The notes: generated by a model not told the origin, from the sequence alone. A stretch of 35,804 nt of DNA from an uncultured Duganella sp. (GCA_946482635.1 CAMLSG010000023.1:1-35804); one strand, 5' to 3'; shown: positions 10,701-18,771, counted from the first letter of the stretch. Numbers and translations are program-made.

Positions 10701-11422
10701 GCCGCCCTCCGTGCATCGGCATAGCGCTGGAACAACTGCTGGACATCGAAGCGCTGCGGCCCGTGCGCGGCCAGTTCATGGGCAATGCGGCCCCGGTCCA
10801 GGAAGCCGATGCGGTCCGCTACTTCGGCGGCGCCCAGCAGGTCGTGCGTCACCATGAACACCGTGATGCCGTGCTCGCGCAGCTTGAGCAGCAGGGCATT
10901 GAACTCGCTGGTTGCATGCGGATCCAGGCCAGAGGTCGGCTCGTCCAGCAACAGCACAGGCACCAGGCGCGCCGCCGCCAATGCAATGGCAACCTTCTGG
11001 CGCATGCCTTTGGAGTAGCCGGCCAGGCGACGGTCCCAGGCCGCCGGGTCCAGGCCGACGTCGTCCAGCGCCGCCTCGATGATGGCGGGTGCGGCGTCGG
11101 CGCCGCCCATGCGCAGCAGGTAATCGAGGTTCTCGCGTGCCGACAGGTGTTCGTACAGGGCGACGTTCTCCGGCACATAGGCCAGGCTGGCGCGCGCCGC
11201 CAGCGGCTCGAACGCGGGATCGATGCCGCACACGCGGGCATAGCCCTCCGCCGGACGCGCGAAGCCGAGGAAGGCGTTCAGCGTGGTGGATTTTCCGGCG
11301 CCGTTGCCGCCCAACAGGGCGTAGATCTCGCCCTGCCGTACCTGCAAGTCGAGGCAGTCAAGCACGCTAGCCGTGCCATAGCGGACCGTCAGGCCCACCG
11401 CTTCAAGTGCAATTTTGGTCAT
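10697..11422 (-). CDS. ABC transporter ATP-binding protein
   Basis: The cytoplasmic ATPase of the transporter whose permeases follow directly. The 241-residue protein has Walker A GGNGAGKST (38-46), a signature motif degenerated to YSKGM (136-140) as in the ABC-2/NosF group, Walker B LLLDEP (157-162), the D-loop SGLD and the switch His in VTHD. The YSKGM form is common in exporters of the CcmA/NosF/DrrA type. It starts 17 bp after the TonB receptor and overlaps the first permease by 4 bp. Confidence 0.93.
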   Translation of the reverse strand: MTKIALEAVGLTVRYGTASVLDCLDLQVRQGEIYALLGGNGAGKSTTLNAFLGFARPAEGYARVCGIDPAFEPLAARASLAYVPENVALYEHLSARENLDYLLRMGGADAAPAIIEAALDDVGLDPAAWDRRLAGYSKGMRQKVAIALAAARLVPVLLLDEPTSGLDPHATSEFNALLLKLREHGITVFMVTHDLLGAAEVADRIGFLDRGRIAHELAAHGPQRFDVQQLFQRYADARRAA

Positions 11423-11439
11423 CTGTGTTCTCCTTTCAA

Positions 11440-13548
11440 TCAGTAGGAAGCCTGCAGCCCAAGCGAGACCGCACGCGGCGATCCGGGCGCCACCCAGGTG
11501 CGCTGGTAGGAACTGGTGTAGTAGGTCTTGTCGAACAGGTTGTCGATATCGAGCGACAGCCGCAGGCCGCGTGCGATGTGCCAGTGCCCGACCAGGCGCG
11601 CCACCGTGTAGGCCGGCAGCTCAAACGGCGCTGCACCGCTGCTGGCCTGGGCCTGGGTGCGCGCTTCGTCCAGGCGGCGGCCCGTGTGCGTCACGCCGCC
11701 GCCAACGCCGAAACGGGAGCCATTGGCCAGCGCGCCTTCGTACATCAGCATCAGGCTGCCGTTCACGCGCGGCACGTTGAGCAAACGGCCTCCCGTTTCC
11801 AGCGTGTTGTCGCGCACCACCTCGGCGTCGATCAGGGACAGGCTGGCATTGGCGCGCCAGGCGCGGCCCAGTTGCCCCGCCAGGTCGAAGTCCAGTCCCC
11901 GGCTGCGTACCTCGCCAGCCGCCACGGAATAAGCGGGTTGCAGCGGATCGGAGGTGAGGGCATTGCGTTTGCGGATGTCGAACAGGGCCAGGGTGGCGCC
12001 AAGCCGGCCGCCTGCCTGCTCCCATTTCAGGCCCGCCTCGCTGGCCTTGCCGCGCTCGGGCGCGAAGGCGGAACCGCCGGCGTCGCTGCCCGTGTTGGGT
12101 CGGAAGGAGCGGCCCCAGTTGGCAAACAGCGTCCACTCTGGCGTGGCGAGGTAGCTGGCGCCGACGCGCGGGGAGGTGGCGTTCGGCTCCTGGCGGACGA
12201 GCGTGCCGTTGCGCCGGTTGGCCAGGGTCTGCTCGTGCCGGTCGTGCCGCAAGCCGGCCACCGCGCGCCAGTGCTGGCCAAGGCGCAGCGTGTCCTGCGA
12301 ATACACTGCCACGTTGCGCTGCTTCTCCAGCGTATCGGTAAACAGGGCGGGCACCGGCAGCGGCTGGCGGTAGACGGGCGCCAGCACGTCGATCGCATAC
12401 GGCGCGGCGGCGCTCGGGCTGGCGCGGAACATGCGCAGGTCGTAATCAAAGCGGTAAGCTTCGGCGCCGAGCAGCAGTTCATGGCCCGGCGCCGGACTGC
12501 CCGCCAGTTCCAGGTGGCCGCCCAGGTCGTCGGAGCCGTAATCGCGCAAGCGTCGCTGGCGGCGCAGCGTGCGCTGGTCTGCATTGAGGGCGGCGGCCGG
12601 TTCGGTCGAGTAGCCATCGAGCAGGCCGCGCTTCCACAGCAAGCCGGTGCGCAGTTGCCACGCGTCCGACAGCACATGCTCGAGCATCAGCTGCTGGGTG
12701 CTGTTGAAGATGCGGATATCGCCGTCGCCCGGTTCGCCGAGGAAGCGCTCGCGCGGCACGGCGCCCAGTTGCCCGCCGACCGCTGCGATGCCTCGGTCCA
12801 GCGTGCCCACATGGCGCAGCAATTCGCCGCGGTACTCAATGCGCGTGCCCGGTCCGGCCTTGATGCTCAGCGCCGGCGCCAGCAGGGTACGGCGCGAATG
12901 GACATGGTCGCGGAAGCTGTCCCGCTTCTCGCTGGCGGCGTTCAGGCGCCAGGCCAGCATCTCGCCCAGCGGCCCGGTGGCGTCGAGCGCCGCGCGGCGC
13001 AGGCCGAAGCTGCCGGCCACCGCATCGAGTGCATAGGCGGGCCGCCAGAGCGGCCGTTTGCTAACGATATTCAGCGTGCCGCCAGGTTCGCTGGCGCCGT
13101 ACAGTGCCGCCACCGGGCCTTTCAGGAACTCGATGCGTTCAACGGCTGCCGTGTCGCGCGGTGCGTTGATGCCGCCGCGGTTGGCGGCAAAGCCATTCAG
13201 CAGCAGGGCCATGCCGTTGTTCGGATCCCCGGCCAGGCCGCGGATGGCGATGTTGTCCCACAGGCCGCCAAAGCTGTTCTGGCGCGACACGCCGCCGGCG
13301 TAATCGAGGGCGTCGTCGATGCGCAGGGCGCCCAGGTCGTCCAGCACCTGGCGCGGCATGATGCGCACGGCTTGCGGCAGTTCACGCAGCGGCAGGTCGG
13401 TCTTGCTGCCCAGCGCGTCGCTGGCCAGGTAGCTGCCGGAGTCGCGGCGGCCCACGACTTCGACGGATTGCGGTTCTTCGGCACGGGCCGACAGGGTGAG
13501 CAGTGCCAGCGCAGCCGGAATGGCACGCAGGCGGATTTTCTTCGTCAT
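11440..13548 (-). CDS. TonB-dependent outer membrane receptor, siderophore-receptor class
   Basis: Imports a metal chelate or other large ligand across the outer membrane using TonB energy. From the ATG at 13548 the product is 702 residues with a signal peptide (MTKKIRLRAIPAALALLTLS, cleavage near ARA-EE). A plug domain follows: SLRELPQ-like entry at LPLRELPQAVRIM, IRGL, and the segment ERIEFLKGPVAALYG. The barrel ends in an aromatic residue (QASY). I prefer this ATG over an in-frame TTG 27 bases upstream because GAGAAG lies 6 bases before it and the signal peptide then starts correctly. No Fur-box-like sequence was seen upstream. The two small ORFs upstream and the ABC genes downstream suggest copper or another metal rather than ordinary iron-siderophore uptake; that is inference. 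Confidence 0.92.
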   Translation of the reverse strand: MTKKIRLRAIPAALALLTLSARAEEPQSVEVVGRRDSGSYLASDALGSKTDLPLRELPQAVRIMPRQVLDDLGALRIDDALDYAGGVSRQNSFGGLWDNIAIRGLAGDPNNGMALLLNGFAANRGGINAPRDTAAVERIEFLKGPVAALYGASEPGGTLNIVSKRPLWRPAYALDAVAGSFGLRRAALDATGPLGEMLAWRLNAASEKRDSFRDHVHSRRTLLAPALSIKAGPGTRIEYRGELLRHVGTLDRGIAAVGGQLGAVPRERFLGEPGDGDIRIFNSTQQLMLEHVLSDAWQLRTGLLWKRGLLDGYSTEPAAALNADQRTLRRQRRLRDYGSDDLGGHLELAGSPAPGHELLLGAEAYRFDYDLRMFRASPSAAAPYAIDVLAPVYRQPLPVPALFTDTLEKQRNVAVYSQDTLRLGQHWRAVAGLRHDRHEQTLANRRNGTLVRQEPNATSPRVGASYLATPEWTLFANWGRSFRPNTGSDAGGSAFAPERGKASEAGLKWEQAGGRLGATLALFDIRKRNALTSDPLQPAYSVAAGEVRSRGLDFDLAGQLGRAWRANASLSLIDAEVVRDNTLETGGRLLNVPRVNGSLMLMYEGALANGSRFGVGGGVTHTGRRLDEARTQAQASSGAAPFELPAYTVARLVGHWHIARGLRLSLDIDNLFDKTYYTSSYQRTWVAPGSPRAVSLGLQASY

Positions 13549-13576
13549 TTTTATCTTCTCGTCTTGCTTGATCAAT

Positions 13577-13598
13577 GCGCCGCCGCACTGGGCGGCGC
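13577..13598 (-). promoter_or_regulatory. GC-only hairpin just before the TonB receptor start
   Basis: GCGCCGCC (13577-13584) pairs perfectly with GGCGGCGC (13591-13598) around a 6-nt loop, in the 60-nt gap between the second small ORF and the receptor, about 14 nt upstream of the receptor ribosome binding site. No T-run follows, so it is not a classic terminator. It could control receptor translation or Rho access according to how ribosomes leave the small ORF. Confidence 0.5.
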
Positions 13599-13608
13599 CG
13601 GGACTTGG

Positions 13609-13947
13609 TCAGGGCAAGGCGATGGCGGGCGGGCCGCGCGGGAGGTAAGGCGGCGCGGCGGGGCGGCCGGGCGAAGCCCCCTCCGCATGGGCCAGCGGGC
13701 GTGCCGGCGCCTGTGCCTGGGGCAGCAAGACTGGCGTGGCCGGCAGGCGTTCGGCCAGCGTGGCGGCATCGTAAGCCAGGCAGGAATGCGCGTGCGCGAC
13801 GTCGCGCACGTTTTTCTTCCAGGCGTGGGCGATGCGATGCTGCAGGCCGGCGGAAACCGCTGTCAGCAAGGCTGCCGCCAGCAGGGCGGCCAGCGCAACA
13901 TGGATGGCACGCCGCGATGTCACGCGGGTGCGGCGGAATATGGGCAT
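13609..13947 (-). CDS. Small Pro-rich membrane or exported protein, DUF2946-like, before a TonB receptor
   Basis: A 112-residue protein with an Arg-rich start, one hydrophobic segment (about 15-36) that could be a signal anchor, a HAHSC cluster (52-56), and a tail of about 45 residues very rich in Pro and Ala ending YLPRGPPAIALP. The tail resembles that of the small protein encoded just upstream (YLIPQRQAPPHIAT). That shared pattern, the size and the position ahead of a TonB receptor recall DUF2946/CruR upstream ORFs, which sense copper while being translated. The usual CxxC is reduced to a single Cys. An in-frame GTG at 13962 is an alternative start; neither start has a clear ribosome binding site. 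Assignment to the family is tentative. Confidence 0.65.
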   Translation of the reverse strand: MPIFRRTRVTSRRAIHVALAALLAAALLTAVSAGLQHRIAHAWKKNVRDVAHAHSCLAYDAATLAERLPATPVLLPQAQAPARPLAHAEGASPGRPAAPPYLPRGPPAIALP

Positions 13948-13955
13948 ATCAGATA

Positions 13956-13970
13956 GCGGCACGATGCCGC
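13956..13970 (-). promoter_or_regulatory. Hairpin covering the start region of the second small ORF
   Basis: GCGGCA (13956-13961) and TGCCGC (13965-13970) are perfect complements around a 3-nt loop. The structure sits 8 nt upstream of the ATG at 13947, where a ribosome binding site should be, and its loop contains the alternative GTG start. It may make translation of this ORF depend on ribosomes arriving from the ORF upstream. Confidence 0.4.
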
Positions 13971-14015
13971 GGGCGTAACTGGGAATCCTGCGCGCAAGCG
14001 GGCAGGGAGGTCAGG

Positions 14016-14348
14016 TCACGTAGCGATATGGGGCGGCGCCTGCCGCTGGGGGATCAGGTAGCGCTGGGGCGCGATTGCCGCTGGCGCCGAAGGCTGGCGC
14101 GCCAGAAAGTAGGCGACGGCCAGGAAGACCGCCAGCAGGGCCGGCGGCGTGGAAGGGACGTCGGCCGGGAAATGGCTGGCCATCTGGCAGGCCACGCAGT
14201 CGTCCAGCTTGTCGGCCAGGTCGTGGCTGTGCGAAGACGCTGCCAGCAACTGCAATGCAAACACGATGGCGCACAACGCCAGCAGCCAGCGCCACAGGCG
14301 ATTGCCGTGGCGCAGTCCGGAACGTTGGGAATCAGGCTTGGTTTGCAT
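14016..14348 (-). CDS. Small CxxC membrane protein, DUF2946/CruR-like, first gene of the TonB-ABC operon
   Basis: A 110-residue protein with one hydrophobic helix (about 19-37), then His40 and His42, an acidic stretch and CVAC (51-54), a second hydrophobic helix (about 69-84), and a tail ending YLIPQRQAPPHIAT. Cys/His metal-binding residues beside a membrane segment, with an R-x-x-PP tail, fit the DUF2946 family. Members of it lie upstream of TonB receptors, and in Bordetella one (CruR) represses the downstream receptor in response to copper through its CxxC; this is from memory of the literature. The ATG at 14348 has no ribosome binding site and follows a TATACT box by 8 nt, so the message may be leaderless. 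An in-frame start further upstream would give an unconserved N-terminus. The function here is inferred. Confidence 0.7.
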   Translation of the reverse strand: MQTKPDSQRSGLRHGNRLWRWLLALCAIVFALQLLAASSHSHDLADKLDDCVACQMASHFPADVPSTPPALLAVFLAVAYFLARQPSAPAAIAPQRYLIPQRQAPPHIAT

Positions 14349-14356
14349 AGCGGGCG

Positions 14357-14362
14357 AGTATA
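14357..14362 (-). promoter_or_regulatory. Likely -10 box of the small-ORF/TonB/ABC operon
   Basis: On the minus strand this reads TATACT, 8 nt before the ATG of the first small ORF. No convincing -35 is seen at 16-18 bp. Transcription would begin within a few bases of the start codon, giving a leaderless or nearly leaderless message. No Fur-like 19-bp inverted repeat was seen around it. Confidence 0.35.
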
Positions 14363-14490
14363 ACAACTTTTGCCGGCCGCCCGCCAGAGGAATGCAAACG
14401 CACAAATCTTACAAAAAAATACACTCCCCGCAAGGAATCAACTATCATTTCGTTTTGGCAACATTGTCACCATCTCAAAATAGGAGAGTC

Positions 14491-16041
14491 ATGATTGTTC
14501 GCAAGTTTGTCATGAGGGCCGGCCAGTTGCGCCGATTGGGACTGCAAGTTCTTGGCTCAAGCCTGGTTATGGTGCCCGTTGCCGTGGCCGTTGCCGCGCA
14601 AGCGGAGCAAAATGCGGTAGCGATCAGCATTACCAGCAATACCAGCGAGATCGATACGTTCGACCGCCTGCGCCTGCAGCGCGTGGGTTCGAGCCAGAAT
14701 ATCCAGCTGAAAAAGACCGGGAAGCTGGTCTCGCGCGGCACCAGCTTATTCACCGGCACCTTGCCGGCTGGGGAGTACAGGCTCTCGCTGCTGGAGGACA
14801 CCAGGAGCCACCTCAATCTGGAGTTGACGGCGGGGAGCGGTTTCATCGGCAATTTCCGCGTGAAAGGCGGCGGTCCGGTGGACCTGGGGCGCCTGATTGT
14901 TACGCCGCTTAATACCAAAGTGGTGGTCGGGCGCAGCGGACGCGTGACGAGCAACCTGCCACTGATCAAGGCCTATGCGCCCGAGCAGGCGCCTTTGTAT
15001 GAAAAGCAGGCGGCGGGCGGCTGGGTGGACCCGCGAGATCCCAAAGACAAAGTCGAGGAATATGCCATTGGCAAACCGGGGGATCTCGAATGCATTACCG
15101 AGAAAGACGGACTGTTATTTGCCGGTGGCCGCATGGGTACCCTGATGCAGCGCCAGGCAAATGGCGCGTGGCGCGGCCTGAGCGGCCCGGGCATCGCGGC
15201 GCTGAACTGCGCGTCGCCCGTCAAGCTGCCTGATGCCGAACTGCTGGTGACCGGCGAATTTGGCACGCTGCTGCGCCTTGCCAGGGGCGAAAACAAGCTG
15301 CAAGCGGTGCCGACCGGCGACCTGCCGCCCGGTAACCTGCTGCGCGTAGTCGGCAGCATCAACAGCGGCTGGTATATCGCTAACCTGCGCGACGACAATG
15401 TGACCCTGTATTTTTCGCCGAAACTGGAAAGCGGAAAATGGACCGAAGTGCGCAAGGATCCTGTCGAGCGCCTGCCCGGAAGGCAGGGTTACCGCTACTG
15501 GATTTGGCCGACCGTCAATGGACTGGCATACACAACGGGACGCGATGCGATCCAGTCGCTGGACTTTGGCACGCGCCAGTGGAGCCCCCTGGCGCTGCCC
15601 GCAAAACAGAAGTTTTCCAATTTGAAGGTCAGTCCGACTGGCATGCTGGCGATTGCCGGCGGCGGCAAACATTATGTTTCTTACGACGCGGGCAAGCAGT
15701 GGGACGCGGTCAAGCTCGGCTTGCCCAAAGGCTCTTCGGATGTCGGGACGGTCCAGCAAATGGCCGATGGTTCGTTGTTGATGATGGGCGTGGATAGCGC
15801 GCGAAAGAGCGCCCTGTATCGCAGCGCCGACAAAGGCCAGAACTGGCAGTTGCTGAAACAGTTCGAATGGCCTTACCACGTGCAGGTCCTGAAATCGGTT
15901 CCATTACTGCAAATGTCGGACGAAAGCAGTTCAGGCTTCCTGATAATGAGCACTTCGTCCGACGGAATGAAATGGAACGCGGAATACTCCAGCTACGACA
16001 AGGAGTTTGGCGAGCACGAAAAGAAGCGCAAGGAGCAATAA
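14491..16041 (+). CDS. Secreted Asp-box (BNR) repeat protein, probable beta-propeller
   Basis: A 516-residue protein not assigned to a named family. The ATG at 14491 follows AGGAGAG at 14482-14488. The N-terminus is a signal peptide with an Arg-rich start and a hydrophobic core (about 18-38, cleavage near AQA-EQ). The first 150 residues look like a beta-sandwich; the rest holds propeller-like blades with Asp-box motifs S-x-D-x-G-x-x-W: SYDAGKQW near 395-402 and SADKGQNW near 445-452, with a degenerate SSDGMKW near 487. Such repeats are found in sialidases, sortilin-type and Ycf48-like proteins; no sialidase catalytic residues were recognised, so a binding or assembly role is more likely. It is a single gene facing away from the TonB operon, ending 21 bp from the convergent crotonase gene. 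Confidence 0.75.
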   Translation: MIVRKFVMRAGQLRRLGLQVLGSSLVMVPVAVAVAAQAEQNAVAISITSNTSEIDTFDRLRLQRVGSSQNIQLKKTGKLVSRGTSLFTGTLPAGEYRLSLLEDTRSHLNLELTAGSGFIGNFRVKGGGPVDLGRLIVTPLNTKVVVGRSGRVTSNLPLIKAYAPEQAPLYEKQAAGGWVDPRDPKDKVEEYAIGKPGDLECITEKDGLLFAGGRMGTLMQRQANGAWRGLSGPGIAALNCASPVKLPDAELLVTGEFGTLLRLARGENKLQAVPTGDLPPGNLLRVVGSINSGWYIANLRDDNVTLYFSPKLESGKWTEVRKDPVERLPGRQGYRYWIWPTVNGLAYTTGRDAIQSLDFGTRQWSPLALPAKQKFSNLKVSPTGMLAIAGGGKHYVSYDAGKQWDAVKLGLPKGSSDVGTVQQMADGSLLMMGVDSARKSALYRSADKGQNWQLLKQFEWPYHVQVLKSVPLLQMSDESSSGFLIMSTSSDGMKWNAEYSSYDKEFGEHEKKRKEQ

Positions 16042-16062
16042 GCGCCTGTCGCCTGGCCCCGG

Positions 16063-16884
16063 TCAGTCCTTGAACGCCGGGGCGCGCTTGGCCATGCTGG
16101 ACATCATCGCTTCCTGCAGGTCGGCCGACATCAGCATGGCCGCATTCCAGGTGGCGTTGTAATTGAGGCCGTCGGCGATCGAATGGTCGCGTGCATAGGT
16201 GATCATTTCCTTCACTCCGCGCACGGCCAGAGGGGCCTTGGCGGCGATATCGGCGGCAATCGCGCGCACCCCTTGACGCAGCGCCTCCGGCGATTCGAAT
16301 ACGCGGTTGACCAGCCGGATTTCCCTGGCCTCGGCCGCGTCCACCTTGCGCGCCGTGTACGCCAGTTCGCGCGCCATGCCTTCCCCAATCAGGCGCGGCA
16401 AGCGCTGCAGGGTGCCCACGTCGGCCGTCATGCCGATATCGATTTCCTTGATGGAGAACCAGGCGTCCGCCGAGCAGTAGCGCATGTCGGCGCAGGTGAT
16501 CAGGTCGATGCCGCCGCCCACGCAGGCGCCATGCACGGCTGCCAGCACCGGCTTGCGGCAGCGTTCCAGGCTGCTCAGGGTGTCCTGCAAATCGAGGATG
16601 ATGCGGCGCAGCGACTCGCGCATGCGGCCATCGCAATCGTTCTGGATCTGCTGGCCCAGGCCCATCATCATCTGCAGGTCGATGCCCGCCGTGAAGGCCT
16701 TGCCTTCGCCTTCCAGCACGGCGACGCGGATTTCGGGCGTGTCGTCCACATAGCGGAAAGCGGTGCGGATGTCGTGCCACATCGCCAGGTTCATCGCATT
16801 CAGCTTCTCCGGCCGGTTCAGCCGCACGGTGGCGATATGGTCTTCTACGCTGATGGCGACTGTTTCCAGCACTGGAATGCTCAT
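16063..16884 (-). CDS. Crotonase-fold protein, probable delta3,5-delta2,4-dienoyl-CoA isomerase
   Basis: Probably shifts double bonds during beta-oxidation of unsaturated fatty acids. The 273-residue protein has the CoA-binding and oxyanion segments KAFTAGIDL (62-70) and HGACVGGGIDL (118-128). Asp127, Glu147 and Asp155, the last two in KEIDIGMTADVGTLQRLP, match the spacing (20 and 8) of the three catalytic acids of rat dienoyl-CoA isomerase (Asp176, Glu196, Asp204). A plain enoyl-CoA hydratase would have two Glu instead. It stands alone, with no other fatty-acid genes beside it, although a FadL-type porin occurs 15 kb away. Confidence 0.9.
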   Translation of the reverse strand: MSIPVLETVAISVEDHIATVRLNRPEKLNAMNLAMWHDIRTAFRYVDDTPEIRVAVLEGEGKAFTAGIDLQMMMGLGQQIQNDCDGRMRESLRRIILDLQDTLSSLERCRKPVLAAVHGACVGGGIDLITCADMRYCSADAWFSIKEIDIGMTADVGTLQRLPRLIGEGMARELAYTARKVDAAEAREIRLVNRVFESPEALRQGVRAIAADIAAKAPLAVRGVKEMITYARDHSIADGLNYNATWNAAMLMSADLQEAMMSSMAKRAPAFKD

Positions 16885-16952
16885 GGGGTTCTCCTCGATG
16901 GTCAGGAGTGCAATTATGGCAGCGGCCTGGCGCAGGTTTTAGAGTAAAGACG

Positions 16953-16979
16953 TTAAAAAGCCCGCACTTGGCGGGCTTT
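16953..16979 (-). terminator. Intrinsic terminator after the UPF0149 gene
   Basis: AAAGCCCGC (16957-16965) pairs with GCGGGCTTT (16971-16979). On the minus strand the stem is followed by a T-run, placing the terminator 15 bp after the UPF0149 stop codon and before the crotonase gene. Confidence 0.8.
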
Positions 16980-16993
16980 CCATGGCCTGGCGC

Positions 16994-17683
16994 TTATTGC
17001 TCGGCGCCGTGGCACTTTTTGTACTTCTTGCCGTTGCCGCATGGGCAGTCGTCGTTGCGGCCGACTTTCGGCTCTTCGTGCTTGACGGTGGTCACGCCGG
17101 TTTTGCGGCGCGGTACCCACCACTTGTGGATGGCCGGCAGGTTGGCTTCGATGTCCAGCGCCAGTTGGTGGGCTTTCACCGGATCTTCCACTTCCGGCAG
17201 TTCTTCCGGCTTGATCTCGTCGGCGCCAAGCAAGTAGATCGGGCGCATCAGCGGGGCCGCTTCGGAATCCCAGATCTCGTCCCAGGAACCTTCGCGCAGC
17301 TCCATGCCTTCCCAGAAGCCCCAGCACCAGGCTTCGGCGTTCAGCAGGACCTTGCCTTCGTGTTCGTGTTCGACGAACAGCGGCTCGAACTCCTTCGGCG
17401 CCACTTCAAAGGTCACCAGCACTTCGTTCATGAAGCGGGTGATCAGGTTGTAGATGCGCTCTTCCTGTTTCGGGTTCTTGAACTTCGGGCCGTCCTTGCG
17501 CTCTTCGCCCCAGATGCTTGGCAGCCATTCGGCCGGGGTGATCGGTTCCGGGCCGATGGCGATGGCGGTCAGGTAGCCATGCAGGTGGTCCATCGTCATG
17601 GAATCTTCCGGACTCTGGTCGCCCAGCAGGAAGTTGTCGAGTTCGTCGAATTCTTTGTCGGTCAAAGGCTGGTCGAGTTGCAT
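16994..17683 (-). CDS. UPF0149/YecA family protein with C-terminal SEC-C zinc motif
   Basis: A 229-residue soluble protein. The N-terminal and middle parts match the UPF0149 (YecA/YgfB) helical fold, with segments such as [20 protein letters not shown] and WCWGFWEGM. The last residues, [19 protein letters not shown], are a SEC-C motif, a zinc-binding tag also found at the SecA C-terminus. SEC-C proteins are often linked to ribosomes, SecB or protein quality control; the precise role is not known. The ATG at 17683 gives [15 protein letters not shown]. The frame stays open far upstream, but that is an artefact of the Ala-rich gene on the other strand. It is divergent from srkA with 66 bp between the starts. 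Confidence 0.93.
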   Translation of the reverse strand: MQLDQPLTDKEFDELDNFLLGDQSPEDSMTMDHLHGYLTAIAIGPEPITPAEWLPSIWGEERKDGPKFKNPKQEERIYNLITRFMNEVLVTFEVAPKEFEPLFVEHEHEGKVLLNAEAWCWGFWEGMELREGSWDEIWDSEAAPLMRPIYLLGADEIKPEELPEVEDPVKAHQLALDIEANLPAIHKWWVPRRKTGVTTVKHEEPKVGRNDDCPCGNGKKYKKCHGAEQ

Positions 17684-17713
17684 GGCTTGGTGCTCAATAT
17701 ATTGGGTCGAAGG

Positions 17714-17742
17714 GCGACAGTATACGCCCTGGCCCTTACAAT
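17714..17742 (+). promoter_or_regulatory. Probable srkA promoter giving a leaderless message
   Basis: GCGACA (17714-17719) and TACAAT (17737-17742) are separated by exactly 17 bp. The predicted start of transcription is at about 17749-17750, coinciding with the srkA ATG. Confidence 0.45.
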
Positions 17743-17749
17743 AGCGAGA

Positions 17750-18727
17750 ATGACGCATCCATTCCTTGAATTGAGCCCGGACCGGGTACTCGACGCCCTG
17801 GCCAGCATCGGCCTGTATGGCGATGGCCGCCTGCTGGCGCTGAATTCCTACGAAAACCGTGTCTACCAGGTGGGCATGGAGGAGGGGCCGCCGGTGGTGG
17901 CCAAGTTTTACCGCCCGGGGCGCTGGACCGACGAGCAGATCCTGGAGGAGCACGCCTTCGTGCAGGAGCTGCAGGAGCGCGAGGTGCCGGCCGTGCCGGC
18001 GCTGGTGCGCGATGGCCGCACCCTGCATGAGTTCGAAGGCTTCCGTTTTGCAGTCTTCCCGCGCCACGGCGGCCGCGCACCGGAAATGGACGATCCCAAG
18101 GTGCTGGAGTGGACCGGCCGCTTCATCGGCCGCATTCACGCGGCCGGGGCGGCGCGGCCGTTCGCCACGCGCCCGACCCTGGACGTGGCCTCGTTCGGCG
18201 AAGAGCCGCGCGACTGGCTGCTGGCCAACGATTTCCTGCCGCCGGAGCTGGTCACGCCCTGGCGCTCGGTGGTCGACCAGGCGCTGGACGGGGTGCGGCG
18301 CTGCTATGACCGGGCAGGGCAGGTGGAGCTGATCCGCCTGCATGGTGATTGCCACGGTGGCAATGTTTTGTGGACCGATGCAGGTCCGCATTTCGTCGAC
18401 TTCGACGATGCCCGCATGGGGCCGGCCGTGCAGGACCTGTGGATGATGCTGTCCGGCGAGCGGAGCGACATGGTGCGCCAGATGGGCGATATCCTCGCCG
18501 GGTACGAGGACATGCGGGAATTCGACCCGCGCGAGCTGTACCTGGTGGAAGCCCTGCGCACGTTGCGCCTTATCCACTACTCGGCCTGGCTGGCGCGGCG
18601 TTGGGACGATCCTGCGTTTCCGGTGGCTTTTCCGTGGTTTAATACACAACGATACTGGCAAGATCGTATCCTCGAATTGCGCGAGCAAATCGCGCTGATG
18701 GACGAGCCTCCCCTCTGGCCGGTTTAA
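17750..18727 (+). CDS. srkA: Stress response kinase A
   Basis: A 325-residue Ser/Thr kinase of the YihE/SrkA family, with a choline-kinase-like fold, known in E. coli to counter cell death under stress. The N-terminus aligns with the E. coli protein ([10 protein letters not shown], then [10 protein letters not shown]). The ATP-binding Lys lies in [11 protein letters not shown], the catalytic loop is [12 protein letters not shown] and the metal-binding motif [10 protein letters not shown] chose the ATG at 17750 by this alignment, although the frame is open upstream and no ribosome binding site precedes it; a promoter places the transcript start at the same base. A pairing hairpin lies just after the stop. 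Confidence 0.95.
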   Translation: MTHPFLELSPDRVLDALASIGLYGDGRLLALNSYENRVYQVGMEEGPPVVAKFYRPGRWTDEQILEEHAFVQELQEREVPAVPALVRDGRTLHEFEGFRFAVFPRHGGRAPEMDDPKVLEWTGRFIGRIHAAGAARPFATRPTLDVASFGEEPRDWLLANDFLPPELVTPWRSVVDQALDGVRRCYDRAGQVELIRLHGDCHGGNVLWTDAGPHFVDFDDARMGPAVQDLWMMLSGERSDMVRQMGDILAGYEDMREFDPRELYLVEALRTLRLIHYSAWLARRWDDPAFPVAFPWFNTQRYWQDRILELREQIALMDEPPLWPV

Positions 18728-18737
18728 CTGGTAAAAC

Positions 18738-18771
18738 GCGAGAATTGGCGGGATTTTCCCGCCTTGCTCGC
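18738..18771 (+). terminator. Two-part hairpin after srkA
   Basis: An inner stem GGCGGGA / TCCCGCC (18747-18753 with 18757-18763, TTT loop) is enclosed by an outer GCGAG / CTCGC pair (18738-18742 with 18767-18771). There is no T-run, so it is a weak terminator or a transcript-stabilising structure between srkA and the coiled-coil gene. Confidence 0.5.

Noticed and set aside
11440..13548. Naming the receptor after a specific siderophore
   Set aside because: The plug and barrel motifs show only the class. Ligand choice cannot be read from the sequence and no biosynthesis genes are nearby.
14349..14490. A Fur box or an extracytoplasmic sigma promoter for the TonB receptor operon
   Set aside because: No GATAATGATAATC-like repeat and no FecI-type regulator or receptor signalling extension were seen. 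The receptor N-terminus goes almost directly from signal peptide to plug.
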